A stretch of DNA of 64,000 nt. Origin: Thiohalophilus sp046483665 (GTDB lineage: Bacteria > Pseudomonadota > Gammaproteobacteria > UBA6429 > Thiohalophilaceae). Made by a program: the position numbers and the translations under genes. The stretch covers positions 62,001 to 126,000 of the forward strand of contig NZ_JAWOCR010000005.1 of NCBI RefSeq assembly GCF_046483665.1, written 5' to 3'. The notes under the pieces are model-generated. The model did not search any database and was not told the origin of the DNA. It worked only from the letters and a program-made list of their open reading frames with translations. Shown piece after piece: positions 1-7,851 of this stretch. Numbering within the stretch: position 1 is the stretch's first letter; every line of letters begins with the position of its first letter.

Positions 1-1580
1 CAGCGTCGAAATTCCACTTCGCTGACAGGTCGGCAAATGTGATATCCCTGGGCCATATCACAACGCAATATCTCGAGCAGGTCATAAGCGTCCTGTGCCT
101 CGACGCCTTCAGCAATCACCCGACGCCCCATGTTATGCGCCAGCTCGATCGTGGTACGGACGATCACGGCATCATTATCATCCCGGCTCATATCCCGGAC
201 AAAGGATTTATCGATTTTGATCACATCGGCCGGAATCTGCTTGAGATAGGCCAGTGACGAATAGCCGGTACCAAAATCATCGATCGCCAGACTGACGCCC
301 ATTTCATGTAATTGTTCGATCACTGCGCGTACACCATGTGAATCGGTCATTACACTGTTTTCGGTAATCTCCAGCGTCAACCGCGCCGGATTAATCCGGT
401 AGCACTCGATCAGTTCGCGTATTTTTTCAGGCAGCTGGGCATCCTGGATATCATGAATTGAAAGATTTACGCTCATTCGCAAATCCAGTCCTTGTTTCTT
501 CCATTCCGCCATTTGCTGAAGTGCTGCCTGTAAAATGTATCGGGATAACGGGCGCATCAGGTTCGACTGTACCGCCAGAGGAATAAATTCATCCGGCATC
601 ACCAGCCCCAGCTCCGGATGATACCAGCGAGCCAATGCTTCCACCCCCGAGACCTTGCCGTGCTGCATGTCGACAATCGGCTGATAATGCAATGTAATCT
701 GCCGTTTATCCATGGCATCACGCAGATTACACAGCATACTCAAACGCTGTATGGTGTACTGATCCTCGTTCGCATCGTAGAAGACATAACCGGCACCGGC
801 TTCCTTGGCCATGTACATAGCCACGTCGGCATGCTGGATCAGTATATCCGCGGTAGGACCGTCCTCGGGATAACAGGCCAAACCAATGCTGATACCAATC
901 GGTATCTGGCGATGGTCTATCCGAAATGGCTCTTGCATAAAGCGGACGATATTTTGCGCCACGACCTCAGCTGTCTTCTGGTTTGCATCCGGCAATAACA
1001 CCGCGAACTCATCTCCACCGAGGCGCACAAAAGTATCCGTTACTCGCAATACTTTTTTTATCCGGGTCGCCACATTCTGGATCAACCGGTCCCCGGCCTG
1101 ATGACCCATTGAATCGTTCACCTCCTTGAACTGGTTCAGATCCATCATCAGCACCACAAACTCGAAGTGAGACGAAGTATCTTCCTTGATCAGCTCTTCC
1201 ACCTTCTCATACAGGAAGTTGCGATTGGGCAAACCGGTCAAATGATCATGATAGGCGTAATGCAGTTCAAGCGCGGAAATACGCCGGATATATTCAATAC
1301 TGGAAAGACTGCTGCGGGTAGTTAAAAGTACAAACAGGCTGCTACCCAGAAACATTATCGCCATCAGAATCTCCGCGATGCCAGGGGCGGCCTGCCGGCT
1401 TAGCATTGCCAGCTGGACTATATAACCGGCAATAAACAACAGCAACAGGATAAAAATGAGATTCCATGTCAGGTCGGCACCTTCTTTTTCCTGACAAATT
1501 TTTCTAACCGGACGTAATGAAAAGAGCAGCAATACCACACCAACCACCACGAGGGACATCGTTATGTACTTCAACACCAT
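1..1580 (-). CDS. Membrane GGDEF-EAL c-di-GMP regulator (3' end beyond window)
   Basis: Reading the minus strand from an ATG at 1580 gives at least 526 residues that run off the left edge. About three hydrophobic segments occupy the first 90 residues, followed by a GGDEF domain with an intact RLGGDEF motif. An RVTD inhibitory I-site lies five residues before it. An EAL domain follows, with EALARW and DDFGTGYSSL. Such proteins make and/or hydrolyse cyclic di-GMP at the inner membrane; both signature motifs are intact here, so neither activity can be excluded. No convincing ribosome site precedes the chosen ATG, and an ATG at 1559 is an alternative. There is no linked operon partner in the window. 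Confidence 0.93.
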   Translation of the reverse strand, partial: MVLKYITMSLVVVGVVLLLFSLRPVRKICQEKEGADLTWNLIFILLLLFIAGYIVQLAMLSRQAAPGIAEILMAIMFLGSSLFVLLTTRSSLSSIEYIRRISALELHYAYHDHLTGLPNRNFLYEKVEELIKEDTSSHFEFVVLMMDLNQFKEVNDSMGHQAGDRLIQNVATRIKKVLRVTDTFVRLGGDEFAVLLPDANQKTAEVVAQNIVRFMQEPFRIDHRQIPIGISIGLACYPEDGPTADILIQHADVAMYMAKEAGAGYVFYDANEDQYTIQRLSMLCNLRDAMDKRQITLHYQPIVDMQHGKVSGVEALARWYHPELGLVMPDEFIPLAVQSNLMRPLSRYILQAALQQMAEWKKQGLDLRMSVNLSIHDIQDAQLPEKIRELIECYRINPARLTLEITENSVMTDSHGVRAVIEQLHEMGVSLAIDDFGTGYSSLAYLKQIPADVIKIDKSFVRDMSRDDNDAVIVRTTIELAHNMGRRVIAEGVEAQDAYDLLEILRCDMAQGYHICRPVSEVEFRR

Positions 1581-2002
1581 AACCCCACATTTTAATATTA
1601 CCCTCTGAAAGCAAGGATAATGAGATAAGTTATTAGATTACTATTCGTATGGACAAACCCGGATTATCAAACTTTTTTATATCAAATCGGTTGGCAGATA
1701 TTGAGAACGGTATATGCGCTTATCTGCGTGAAAAAAACACTATTGTTTTTTAGACTCATTCAAATAATTCTTCAAACTTTACAGCGCAGGTATATTGTTA
1801 CCGTAATCCCCTGCACGGCACAAGTCGGGCAGACCGTTTACTACGGTGAATCTAACATTTCAGAATAAAACAAATCGAACACGGACAAACTCTCACCAAA
1901 AAATGCCGGGTGCGGCATTCTCCCTGTGGGAGCGGACTACGACCAAGACCTGGCTCTCTGACAGAATCGCGCTTGTGGGGCGCTCCACTGCTGTGAGTGC
2001 TT

Positions 2003-2040
2003 AGTTCTGAGTTCTGAGTTCTAAGTTCTTAGTTCTTAAG
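2003..2040. repeat. Heptamer array (agttctn x5)
   Basis: Five consecutive 7-bp units: agttctg, agttctg, agttcta, agttctt, agttctt. The period is exact while the last base drifts. The array resembles the short tandemly repeated repetitive (STRR) heptamers described in cyanobacteria, though no relationship is implied. Similar arrays recur elsewhere in this window. Confidence 0.75.
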
Positions 2041-2176
2041 TAGAGGGACCAGGAACCCGTAATACCTGGATCTGTTGTTGCGTACCGTACCCTGGAGACA
2101 CGTTAATATTGGACGGGGATCCGGAACGTATACAGATTATAATGTTGCAGGTGATTGCAGATTGGGCGAGCCAGGA

Positions 2177-2214
2177 AGTTCCTAGTCACTAGAACCTAGC
2201 TCCTAGCACCTGAG
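2177..2214. repeat. Degenerate heptamer array (agnncct)
   Basis: Five 7-bp units: agttcct, agtcact, agaacct, agctcct, agcacct. They keep the ag...ct frame and lie just 3' of the tRNA-Met gene. Same 7-bp period as the array at 2003-2040. Confidence 0.6.
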
Positions 2215-2218
2215 TAAG

Positions 2219-2295
2219 TGGTGGCTACGCCCTGATTCGAACAGGGGACCCCATCATTATGAGTGATGTGCTCTAACCAGCTGAGCTACGTAGCC
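2219..2295 (-). tRNA. tRNA-Met (CAT), elongator
   Basis: The minus strand folds as a full 77-nt tRNA with acceptor GGCTACG/CGTAGCC, D-arm AGCTCAGCTGGTTAGAGC, anticodon loop CTCATAA (CAT) and T-loop TTCGAAT. CCA is encoded at the 3' end (2219-2221). The body closely resembles the elongator tRNA-Met known from enterobacteria, and its paired first base pair argues against an initiator. It lies 250 bp beyond the ychF stop, in the same orientation. Confidence 0.96.
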
Positions 2296-2465
2296 ATATA
2301 TCTTGCTGGCCCGGACGGGCCCCACAGGAGCCGCGCATTGTCGGCATTTCGGGCCGGGTTGTCAAGCCAGATACGCCCCTGTTAATTTCCAGAAAATTCT
2401 ATCTCCCTAAACAAATCAACGGCTTAATTAACCTGGAAGGCGTCTGTACTCTCTGTTTCAACACC

Positions 2466-2538
2466 GTCCGCAAATGAACGCCAATGCACGCAAATACAAA
2501 ATTCATATTCGCGTTGATTAGCGTTTATTTGCGGATTC
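2466..2538. repeat. Long imperfect palindrome 3' of ychF
   Basis: The left arm (2466-2497, beginning gtccgcaaatgaacgcc) pairs with the right arm (2505-2538, ending gcgtttatttgcggattcc) across a loop of a few bases. The arms are near-complementary over about 27 bp with several mismatches. It starts 8 bp after the ychF stop. No T-tract follows, so it is not a standard intrinsic terminator, although RNA protection of the ychF 3' end is possible. Its wording (gcaaatgaacgc) recalls the inverted-arm elements at 46.7, 59.0 and 63.7 kb. Confidence 0.6.
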
Positions 2539-2545
2539 CGGTTAT

Positions 2546-3637
2546 CTAGACATTGAAACGGAAATGCATCACGTCCCCGTCCTGGACGATATATTCCTTA
2601 CCTTCCAGGCGCAGGCGCCCTGCCTCCTTGGCGCCGGCTTCGCCGTTGTATTTGACGAAGTCCTCGTAGCTGGTGACCTCGGCACGGATGAAGCCTTTCT
2701 GGAAATCGGTATGGATCACGCCGGCGGCCTGCGGAGCGGTGGCACCGATCGGGACGGTCCAGGCGCGCACTTCCTTCTCGCCCGCCGTGAAATAGGTCTG
2801 TAACCCCAGCAGGTCAAAACCGGCGCGGATGACGCGATTCAGGCCAGGCTCCTCGAGGCCCATCTCGCCGAGAAAATCCGCCATCTCCGCCTCATCCAGT
2901 TCGGCGATCTCCGCCTCGATAGCGGCACAGACCGGGACCACCGGGGCGCCTTCGGCACTGGCATATTCTTTCAGCTCATCCAGCAGCGGGTTGTTTTCGA
3001 AACCGTCGTCGTTGACGTTGGCGATATACATGGCCGGCTTGATGGTCAGCAGGAACAGATCGCGAATCAGTTTCTTTTCCTCGACATCCAGATCCAGCGC
3101 CCGCACCGGCTGGCCTTCATCCAGGGCGGCCTTGACCTTCTCGAGCACAGTCATCTTGGCTTTGGCTTCCTTGTCGCCGGACTTGGCGACCTTGGCCAGC
3201 CGGTTCATGGCCTTTTCCACCGAGTCCATGTCGGCCAGCGCCAGTTCAGTGTTGATGATCTCGATATCGCTGATCGGATCCACCTTGCCGGCCACATGCA
3301 CCACATCGTCGTTCTCGAAGCAACGCACCACATGGGCAATGGCCTCGGTTTCGCGAATATTGGCCAGAAACTGGTTGCCCAGTCCCTCACCCCTGGACGC
3401 GCCTTCCACCAGACCGGCGATATCAACAAACTCCATGGTCGCCGGCAGGACTTTTTGCGGCTTGACGATCTCTGCCAGCCTGTAAAGGCGCGGATCCGGC
3501 ACCGGTACTACACCCACGTTGGGCTCAATGGTGCAAAACGGATAATTCTCCGCCTGAATGCCCGCCTTGGTCAGCGCATTGAACAACGTCGACTTGCCAA
3601 CATTGGGCAGACCGACAATACCGCACTTGAATCCCAT
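2546..3637 (-). CDS. ychF: Ribosome-binding ATPase YchF
   Basis: 363 residues, the usual length of YchF/OLA1, a universally conserved P-loop NTPase of the Obg group that prefers ATP and associates with ribosomes. The P-loop GLPNVGKS is at residues 9-16 and the switch II motif DIAG at 72-75. The C-terminal TGS-like region ends in a conserved stretch with EGKEYIVQDGDVMHFRFNV. It lies 33 bp downstream of pth in the same orientation, a common gammaproteobacterial arrangement, so it is likely co-transcribed. The stop codon is TAG. Confidence 0.98.
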   Translation of the reverse strand: MGFKCGIVGLPNVGKSTLFNALTKAGIQAENYPFCTIEPNVGVVPVPDPRLYRLAEIVKPQKVLPATMEFVDIAGLVEGASRGEGLGNQFLANIRETEAIAHVVRCFENDDVVHVAGKVDPISDIEIINTELALADMDSVEKAMNRLAKVAKSGDKEAKAKMTVLEKVKAALDEGQPVRALDLDVEEKKLIRDLFLLTIKPAMYIANVNDDGFENNPLLDELKEYASAEGAPVVPVCAAIEAEIAELDEAEMADFLGEMGLEEPGLNRVIRAGFDLLGLQTYFTAGEKEVRAWTVPIGATAPQAAGVIHTDFQKGFIRAEVTSYEDFVKYNGEAGAKEAGRLRLEGKEYIVQDGDVMHFRFNV

Positions 3638-3656
3638 GATAATCAGTTCCTGGTTA

Positions 3657-3677
3657 CTAGCGGCTAGCAGCTAGTTG
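3657..3677. repeat. Heptamer array (ctagnng x3) at the pth stop
   Basis: Three units, ctagcgg, ctagcag and ctagttg, lie between ychF and pth. The last unit supplies the TAG stop of pth on the minus strand. Placement at a gene 3' end recurs with other 7-bp arrays here. Confidence 0.55.
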
Positions 3678-4255
3678 CTTTTTGTATGAAGTTCGTTCAT
3701 GGCTTTCGACAGTTCGCCTTCGATAACTTCCGGCAAGACTTTGAGGGCTGCATCGATAGCGTTATCGATGGCGATGCGATCCTCTTTAGCCGCTTTTTTC
3801 AGTACATGGCTGGTGACCCGGTTTTTGTCACCCGGATGGCCGATACCAAGACGCAGACGCTGAAAGCCATTGCCACCCATCTTGCTGATGATGTCACGCA
3901 GGCCATTGTGTCCGCCATGCCCGCCACCGTCTTTCAGGCGGGCCGTACCAGGCGGCAAATCCAGGTCATCATGCGCGACCAGGATATTTTGCATACCAAT
4001 CTTGAAAAAGTTGGCCAGGGCCTGCACGGCCTGACCACTGAGATTCATATAAGTATCTGGTTTGAGCAACCAGACATCCTGACCGCCAACACTGAATTTG
4101 GCGACCTCACCGTGAAATTTTTTCTCGGACTTGAATACAGCGTGATACTGGCGAGCGACCTCATCCACAAACCAGAAACCGGCGTTGTGCGGTGTGCCTT
4201 CATATTCAGGACCGGGATTTCCCAGACCCGCAATCAGTTTCACACGTGCAGACAA
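3671..4255 (-). CDS. pth: Peptidyl-tRNA hydrolase
   Basis: 194 residues, the standard size of bacterial Pth, which cleaves peptidyl-tRNAs released by ribosomal drop-off and recycles the tRNA in the cytoplasm. GLGNPG lies at residues 10-15 and the catalytic histidine H23 in GTPHNAGF. The substrate-contact asparagine is in MNLSG (70-74) and the catalytic aspartate in AHDDLDLPPG (about D96). It is preceded 39 bp upstream by rplY and followed by ychF, consistent with an rplY-pth-ychF transcript. Confidence 0.98.
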   Translation of the reverse strand: MSARVKLIAGLGNPGPEYEGTPHNAGFWFVDEVARQYHAVFKSEKKFHGEVAKFSVGGQDVWLLKPDTYMNLSGQAVQALANFFKIGMQNILVAHDDLDLPPGTARLKDGGGHGGHNGLRDIISKMGGNGFQRLRLGIGHPGDKNRVTSHVLKKAAKEDRIAIDNAIDAALKVLPEVIEGELSKAMNELHTKSN

Positions 4256-4294
4256 CGCCGGTTACCTGAGGCCGTAAAAACGGTAAGAAGCCGA

Positions 4295-4939
4295 TTAGCT
4301 TCCTTCACCGGCCGCTTCGGCCGACTCGCCGCCTTCCTCTTCTTCCGTTTCTTCTTCCTTGGCACCGCGCGGCAGATGGATAGCGACAACCGGTTGATCA
4401 TGTTCTTCGCCATGCGTCAGTTCCACCAGTTCGACACCGGCCGGCAGCTTCAACTCGCTCATGTGTACCGTCTGGTCGAGCGCCAGGTCACCAAGATCCA
4501 GTTCGATGTATTCGGGCAGGTTTTTAGGCAGACAGGATACTTCGACTTCTGTCAGGTTATGGGTTATAACACCACCTTCCTTGACGCCCGGGCACTTCTC
4601 TTCATTCATAAAGTGCAGCGGAACATTCACACGGATTGCCTCGGTAGCACTCACTCGCAGCAGATCCATATGCAGGATGTAGGGCTTGCCGGGATGACGT
4701 TGCAGATCCTTGATGATCGCCTGATCTTCGCCCTGATCCATTTTAACAGTCAGGATTGAGGAGAAGAACGCTTCGCTTTTCAGCTGGTTAACCAGATCGT
4801 CGTGATCCAGTGTCAACATGACCGGATCCTTGCCCGCGCCGTACATCACGGCCGGTACTCTGCCCGTGCGACGCAGGCGGCGGCTCGCACCTTTGCCCTG
4901 ATCGCTGCGGGGTTCTGCTTGCAATACAAAATCACTCAT
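4295..4939 (-). CDS. rplY: 50S ribosomal protein L25/general stress protein Ctc
   Basis: 214 residues, the long CTC form of L25: an N-terminal 5S rRNA-binding L25 domain (about residues 4-95) followed by the TL5/CTC C-terminal beta domain. The tail is strongly acidic (EEETEEEEGGE). It opens with SDFVLQAEPRSDQGKGASRR, typical of the family. The gene sits between prs and pth, its usual gammaproteobacterial place. The ATG is preceded by aggagattcacc on the minus strand, a strong ribosome site with suitable spacing. Confidence 0.97.
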   Translation of the reverse strand: MSDFVLQAEPRSDQGKGASRRLRRTGRVPAVMYGAGKDPVMLTLDHDDLVNQLKSEAFFSSILTVKMDQGEDQAIIKDLQRHPGKPYILHMDLLRVSATEAIRVNVPLHFMNEEKCPGVKEGGVITHNLTEVEVSCLPKNLPEYIELDLGDLALDQTVHMSELKLPAGVELVELTHGEEHDQPVVAIHLPRGAKEEETEEEEGGESAEAAGEGS

Positions 4940-5036
4940 GGTGAATCTCCTGTTACATGGTGCGCAAAATGCGCGATGCCATCCCCGCGACCAGGGACGG
5001 CGTTGCCCGCCTGTACAAAGACGGGATCGTCAGTAG

Positions 5037-5975
5037 TCAGTCGACAAACAGACTGCTGACTGATTCTTCACTGCTGATGCGACGGATGGTCTCCGCCAGC
5101 AACTCGGCGATACTCAACTGCCGGATATTCGCACACTCGCTGGCAGCGGGTGACAACGGAACGGTGTCGGTCACTACCAGCTCATCCAGCGACGAGTGGG
5201 TAATGTTATCCACCGCCGGCCCGGACAATACCGGATGAGTACAATACGCTACCACCTTGCGCGCTCCGTGTTCCTTGAGCGCGTTGGCCGCCTTGCACAG
5301 GGTGCCGGCGGTATCGACCAGATCGTCGACGATAATGCAGGTGCGATCCTGAACATCGCCAATAATATTCATCACCCGCGCCTCGTTGGCGCGCGGCCGG
5401 CGCTTATCAATGATCGCCAGATCCGCATCATCCAGTCGCTTGGCCAGTGCCCGGGCTCGAACCACGCCGCCCACATCGGGCGAGACCACCATCAGGTTAG
5501 GATACTTCTGTCGCCATATATCACCCAGCAAAATCGGGGAGGCATAGACGTTGTCTACCGGAATGTTGAAAAATCCCTGGATCTGATCGGCATGTAAATC
5601 CACGGTCAGCACCCGGTCGGTCCCGGCCGCGCTGATCATGTCGGCCACGACTTTGGCGGTGATCGGCACCCGCGCCGAACGCGGCCGGCGATCCTGGCGT
5701 GCGTAACCAAAGTACGGAATCACCGCGGTAATGCGCGCGGCCGAGGAACGGCGCAGGGCGTCGACCATGACGCATAGCTCCATGAGATTATCATTCGATG
5801 GGCGGCAGGTCGGCTGCACAATAAAAATGTCCTTGCCGCGAACATTTTCCATGATCTCAACCATGACCTCGTCATCGCTGAACTTGCCAACCAGGGCCTT
5901 GCCCAACGGCATATTCAGGCGCGCGGTGATATCCTGCGCCAGTTGCGGGTTGGCATTGCCCGCAAAGATCATCAT
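5037..5975 (-). CDS. prs: Ribose-phosphate pyrophosphokinase
   Basis: Makes PRPP from ribose-5-phosphate and ATP for nucleotide, histidine and tryptophan synthesis. The PRPP-binding loop DDLVDTAGTL, the catalytic region GYARQDRRPRSARVPIT and the family C-terminus ISSEESVSSLF are all present. An in-frame ATG at 6035 would add 20 residues (product 332), but family similarity begins at MMIFAGNANP. I therefore chose the ATG at 5975 (312 residues, close to the usual 310-316). Neither start has a clear ribosome site. The gene lies between tRNA-Gln and rplY, the common order. Confidence 0.96.
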   Translation of the reverse strand: MMIFAGNANPQLAQDITARLNMPLGKALVGKFSDDEVMVEIMENVRGKDIFIVQPTCRPSNDNLMELCVMVDALRRSSAARITAVIPYFGYARQDRRPRSARVPITAKVVADMISAAGTDRVLTVDLHADQIQGFFNIPVDNVYASPILLGDIWRQKYPNLMVVSPDVGGVVRARALAKRLDDADLAIIDKRRPRANEARVMNIIGDVQDRTCIIVDDLVDTAGTLCKAANALKEHGARKVVAYCTHPVLSGPAVDNITHSSLDELVVTDTVPLSPAASECANIRQLSIAELLAETIRRISSEESVSSLFVD

Positions 5976-6069
5976 GCTGCGATCGGTGGCCCGATTCCCG
6001 GGAAGATCCAGTTCTGGTCGATTGGTTAGCATCATTCTCTTTGGATCAGCTGGATGGCTCCGCCGGTCA

Positions 6070-6093
6070 ATTTATGGCTGGGGTGGCAGGATT
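6070..6093. repeat. Duplicated 3' end of tRNA-Gln (att-like)
   Basis: These 24 bp (beginning atttatggctggggtggc) are identical to 6306-6329, the 3' end of the tRNA-Gln gene plus five flanking bases. The copy lies 236 bp downstream of the tRNA 3' end, which is where integration into a tRNA gene would leave its second att copy. The interval 6094-6305 encodes nothing recognisable. It could be the scar of a lost integrative element or a simple local duplication. Confidence 0.6.
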
Positions 6094-6310
6094 ACTCGGC
6101 GCATCCCTGCGCCTCACCCCTTCGGGGCCCGTGTCGCTACGCTCCCCGGTTCAAATTTGCGTCACTCCCGACATCCTGTCTCCCGCGACATTAGTACGTC
6201 CCTGTACGTCATCCGGACAAATTTGTCGAACCTTTTACGGTTCTCATCCTGCCTCAACGCAGCGCCGTAATTCAAAACCGGACGCTGTCGATCAGCCTTG
6301 CTTTCATTTA

Positions 6311-6385
6311 TGGCTGGGGTGGCAGGATTCGAACCTGCGTATGCTGGAATCAAAATCCAGTGCCTTACCGCTTGGCGACACCCCA
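6311..6385 (-). tRNA. tRNA-Gln (TTG)
   Basis: The 75-nt minus-strand gene has acceptor TGGGGTG/CACCCCA, D-arm CGCCAAGCGGTAAGGC, anticodon loop TTTTGAT giving anticodon TTG, and T-loop TTCGAAT. CCA is encoded at 6311-6313. It lies between ispE and prs, the typical gammaproteobacterial position for tRNA-Gln. Its last 24 bp with flank are duplicated at 6070-6093. Confidence 0.96.
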
Positions 6386-6391
6386 AAAAAT

Positions 6392-6426
6392 AGTTCTGAG
6401 TACTAAGTACTAAGTACTAAGTACTG
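6392..6426. repeat. Heptamer array (agtacta) overlapping the ispE stop
   Basis: Five units: agttctg, agtacta, agtacta, agtacta, agtactg. The ispE stop codon (6410-6412, TAG on the minus strand) and its last few codons lie inside the array, so the repeat has become part of the coding end of ispE. Confidence 0.75.
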
Positions 6427-7282
6427 TATTTAAAGGTGATTCGTTGACGCCCCGGGCGACGAATCCCTGCCAGTTTTCGGCCAGTTGCTGCCAGGCCGCG
6501 TTGGCGGCTGACTCGGTGTCGAACGCCGCGAAGACGCAGGCGCCGGTGCCGGTCAGGCGGGCCGAAGCCAGGGCATCGAGTGCGTCCAGGGCCGCGGCTA
6601 CCTCGGGGTAGCGGGCGCGGACCGGCGCTTCACAAACATTGCCCCACTGCGGACTTTCGGGCGCGGCCAGAAAGTCGCGTATTGTAATGGGTGGGCAATC
6701 CCGCCGCAAATGCGAATCGGAGAAAATCACCGCAGTTGAGACAGTTACCGGGGGGATCAGCACCAGATACCAGTGATGGGGTAGCTCCAGGGGCTGCAAT
6801 TGCTCGCCTGTACCCTCCGCCCAGGCACTGTGGCCGCGCACAAAGACCGGCACATCAGCACCCAGCTGCGTGCCGAGTTCCGCCAGCGCCTCGACGCCCA
6901 GACGGGTTCCCCAGAGGTGATCGAGTGCCACCAGGGTGGTGGCAGCGTTGGAGCTACCGCCCCCCAGGCCGCCGCCCATCGGCAGGCGTTTTTCGACGTG
7001 GATATCCACCCCGCCTTTGAGACCCGAGGCCTCCTGCAACAGGCGCGCCGCGCGCACTACCAGATCCTGGTCAGCCGGCACGCCGGCGAGATCCGTCACC
7101 CGATGAACGGCGCCGTCATCGCGCAGGGAAAAAGCCAGCCGGTCGCCGTAATCGAGCAACTGGAAAACCGTCTGCAACAGATGGTAACCATCCTCACGGC
7201 GACCGGTGATATGCAGGAACAGATTCAGTTTGGCCGGGGCCGGCCACCAGCGAAGAGGGGGCTTATCCCGTGCCATGTTCAA
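6410..7282 (-). CDS. ispE: 4-diphosphocytidyl-2-C-methyl-D-erythritol kinase
   Basis: 290 residues, a GHMP-family kinase that phosphorylates CDP-methylerythritol in the non-mevalonate isoprenoid pathway. The ATP-binding motif PMGGGLGGGSSNA is at residues 101-113. The catalytic lysine lies in PAKLNLFL (about K18) and the catalytic aspartate in GADVPVF (about D143). It overlaps the 3' end of the upstream Rieske-like gene by four bases, implying coupled translation. The C-terminus (TVLST) is encoded by a heptamer repeat and so is probably not conserved. Confidence 0.97.
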   Translation of the reverse strand: MNMARDKPPLRWWPAPAKLNLFLHITGRREDGYHLLQTVFQLLDYGDRLAFSLRDDGAVHRVTDLAGVPADQDLVVRAARLLQEASGLKGGVDIHVEKRLPMGGGLGGGSSNAATTLVALDHLWGTRLGVEALAELGTQLGADVPVFVRGHSAWAEGTGEQLQPLELPHHWYLVLIPPVTVSTAVIFSDSHLRRDCPPITIRDFLAAPESPQWGNVCEAPVRARYPEVAAALDALDALASARLTGTGACVFAAFDTESAANAAWQQLAENWQGFVARGVNESPLNTVLST

Positions 7283-7851
7283 TTCCCCGGCGGCTGCAGC
7301 CGCAATCGTTGCTCGCCGATCAACATATAGTCGGGCACGCTCAGGTTCTGTTGTTGTGCCACTCCGCTGCCCTTGAGCAGTCGCCCGGCGGTATCGAACC
7401 GGCCACCATGACAGACATCGACGAATTCAGGTTTGTCCGCCGCCAGCCGAACCCGGCAACCGCGTCGGGTTTCATAGGGATGGAATACAAATATTTCCGG
7501 GTGGCGCGAGCGCCAGACGGCGGACATTCCCTCGGGCTGGTGACTCTCGCGCGAGTCGGGATCCTGCAGCTCGGCCGCCGGGCGCAACTTTAGCCGCTGC
7601 GCTTCGCCGGCCGGGCGTCGGTAGATCCAGATCGCCCGCCCGTCGGGCCACTGCAACTGGCGCAGCTCCCCTGTCGGGATTTGCGACCAGTCTGCTTCCA
7701 GTCGCCAGGGATCGGTCGTCTCCTGTCCCTCCGGTTGCCCGTCCCCGCTGCTGAGACTGGCCAGCAGCACCGTTGCCAGGGCGGCCAGGGCGATCAGAAA
7801 CAGCAGCTTCACCGCCAACGAGAGATAAAGCCGACGCGCGGAACTGTTCAT
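7279..7851 (-). CDS. Membrane-anchored degenerate Rieske-like protein
   Basis: 190 residues. One transmembrane helix (about 12-33) precedes a soluble domain whose C-terminal half follows the Rieske fold signature: VCHGGRFDTAGRLLKG then NLSVPDY. Compared with the canonical CTHLGC and CPCHG boxes, this protein has E127-T-R129-R-G-C132 and D145-V-C147-H148-G. The two disulfide cysteines (C132, C147) and one histidine remain, but both cluster cysteines and the first histidine are gone, so a 2Fe-2S cluster is not expected. It overlaps lolB and ispE by four bases each, so it is translated with them. The function is unknown; the Rieske assignment rests on this motif reading only. Confidence 0.7.
   Translation of the reverse strand: MNSSARRLYLSLAVKLLFLIALAALATVLLASLSSGDGQPEGQETTDPWRLEADWSQIPTGELRQLQWPDGRAIWIYRRPAGEAQRLKLRPAAELQDPDSRESHQPEGMSAVWRSRHPEIFVFHPYETRRGCRVRLAADKPEFVDVCHGGRFDTAGRLLKGSGVAQQQNLSVPDYMLIGEQRLRLQPPGN

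Larger units (their letters stand above)
1581..2218. other. Intergenic stretch without a recognisable gene
   Basis: No ORF here resembles a protein on either strand. The stretch is AT-rich near the regulator start, which probably carries its promoter. It also contains two short arrays with 7-bp period (2003-2040 and 2177-2214). I see no tRNA or clear terminator apart from the tRNA-Met that begins at 2219. Confidence 0.6.

Noticed and set aside
2466..2538. Intrinsic terminator after ychF
   Set aside because: The hairpin is long and AT-mixed and lacks a following T-tract.
3686..4759. 357-codon plus-strand open frame opposite pth and rplY
   Set aside because: It is antisense to two certain genes and has no recognisable motifs; high GC with strong codon bias produces such shadows.
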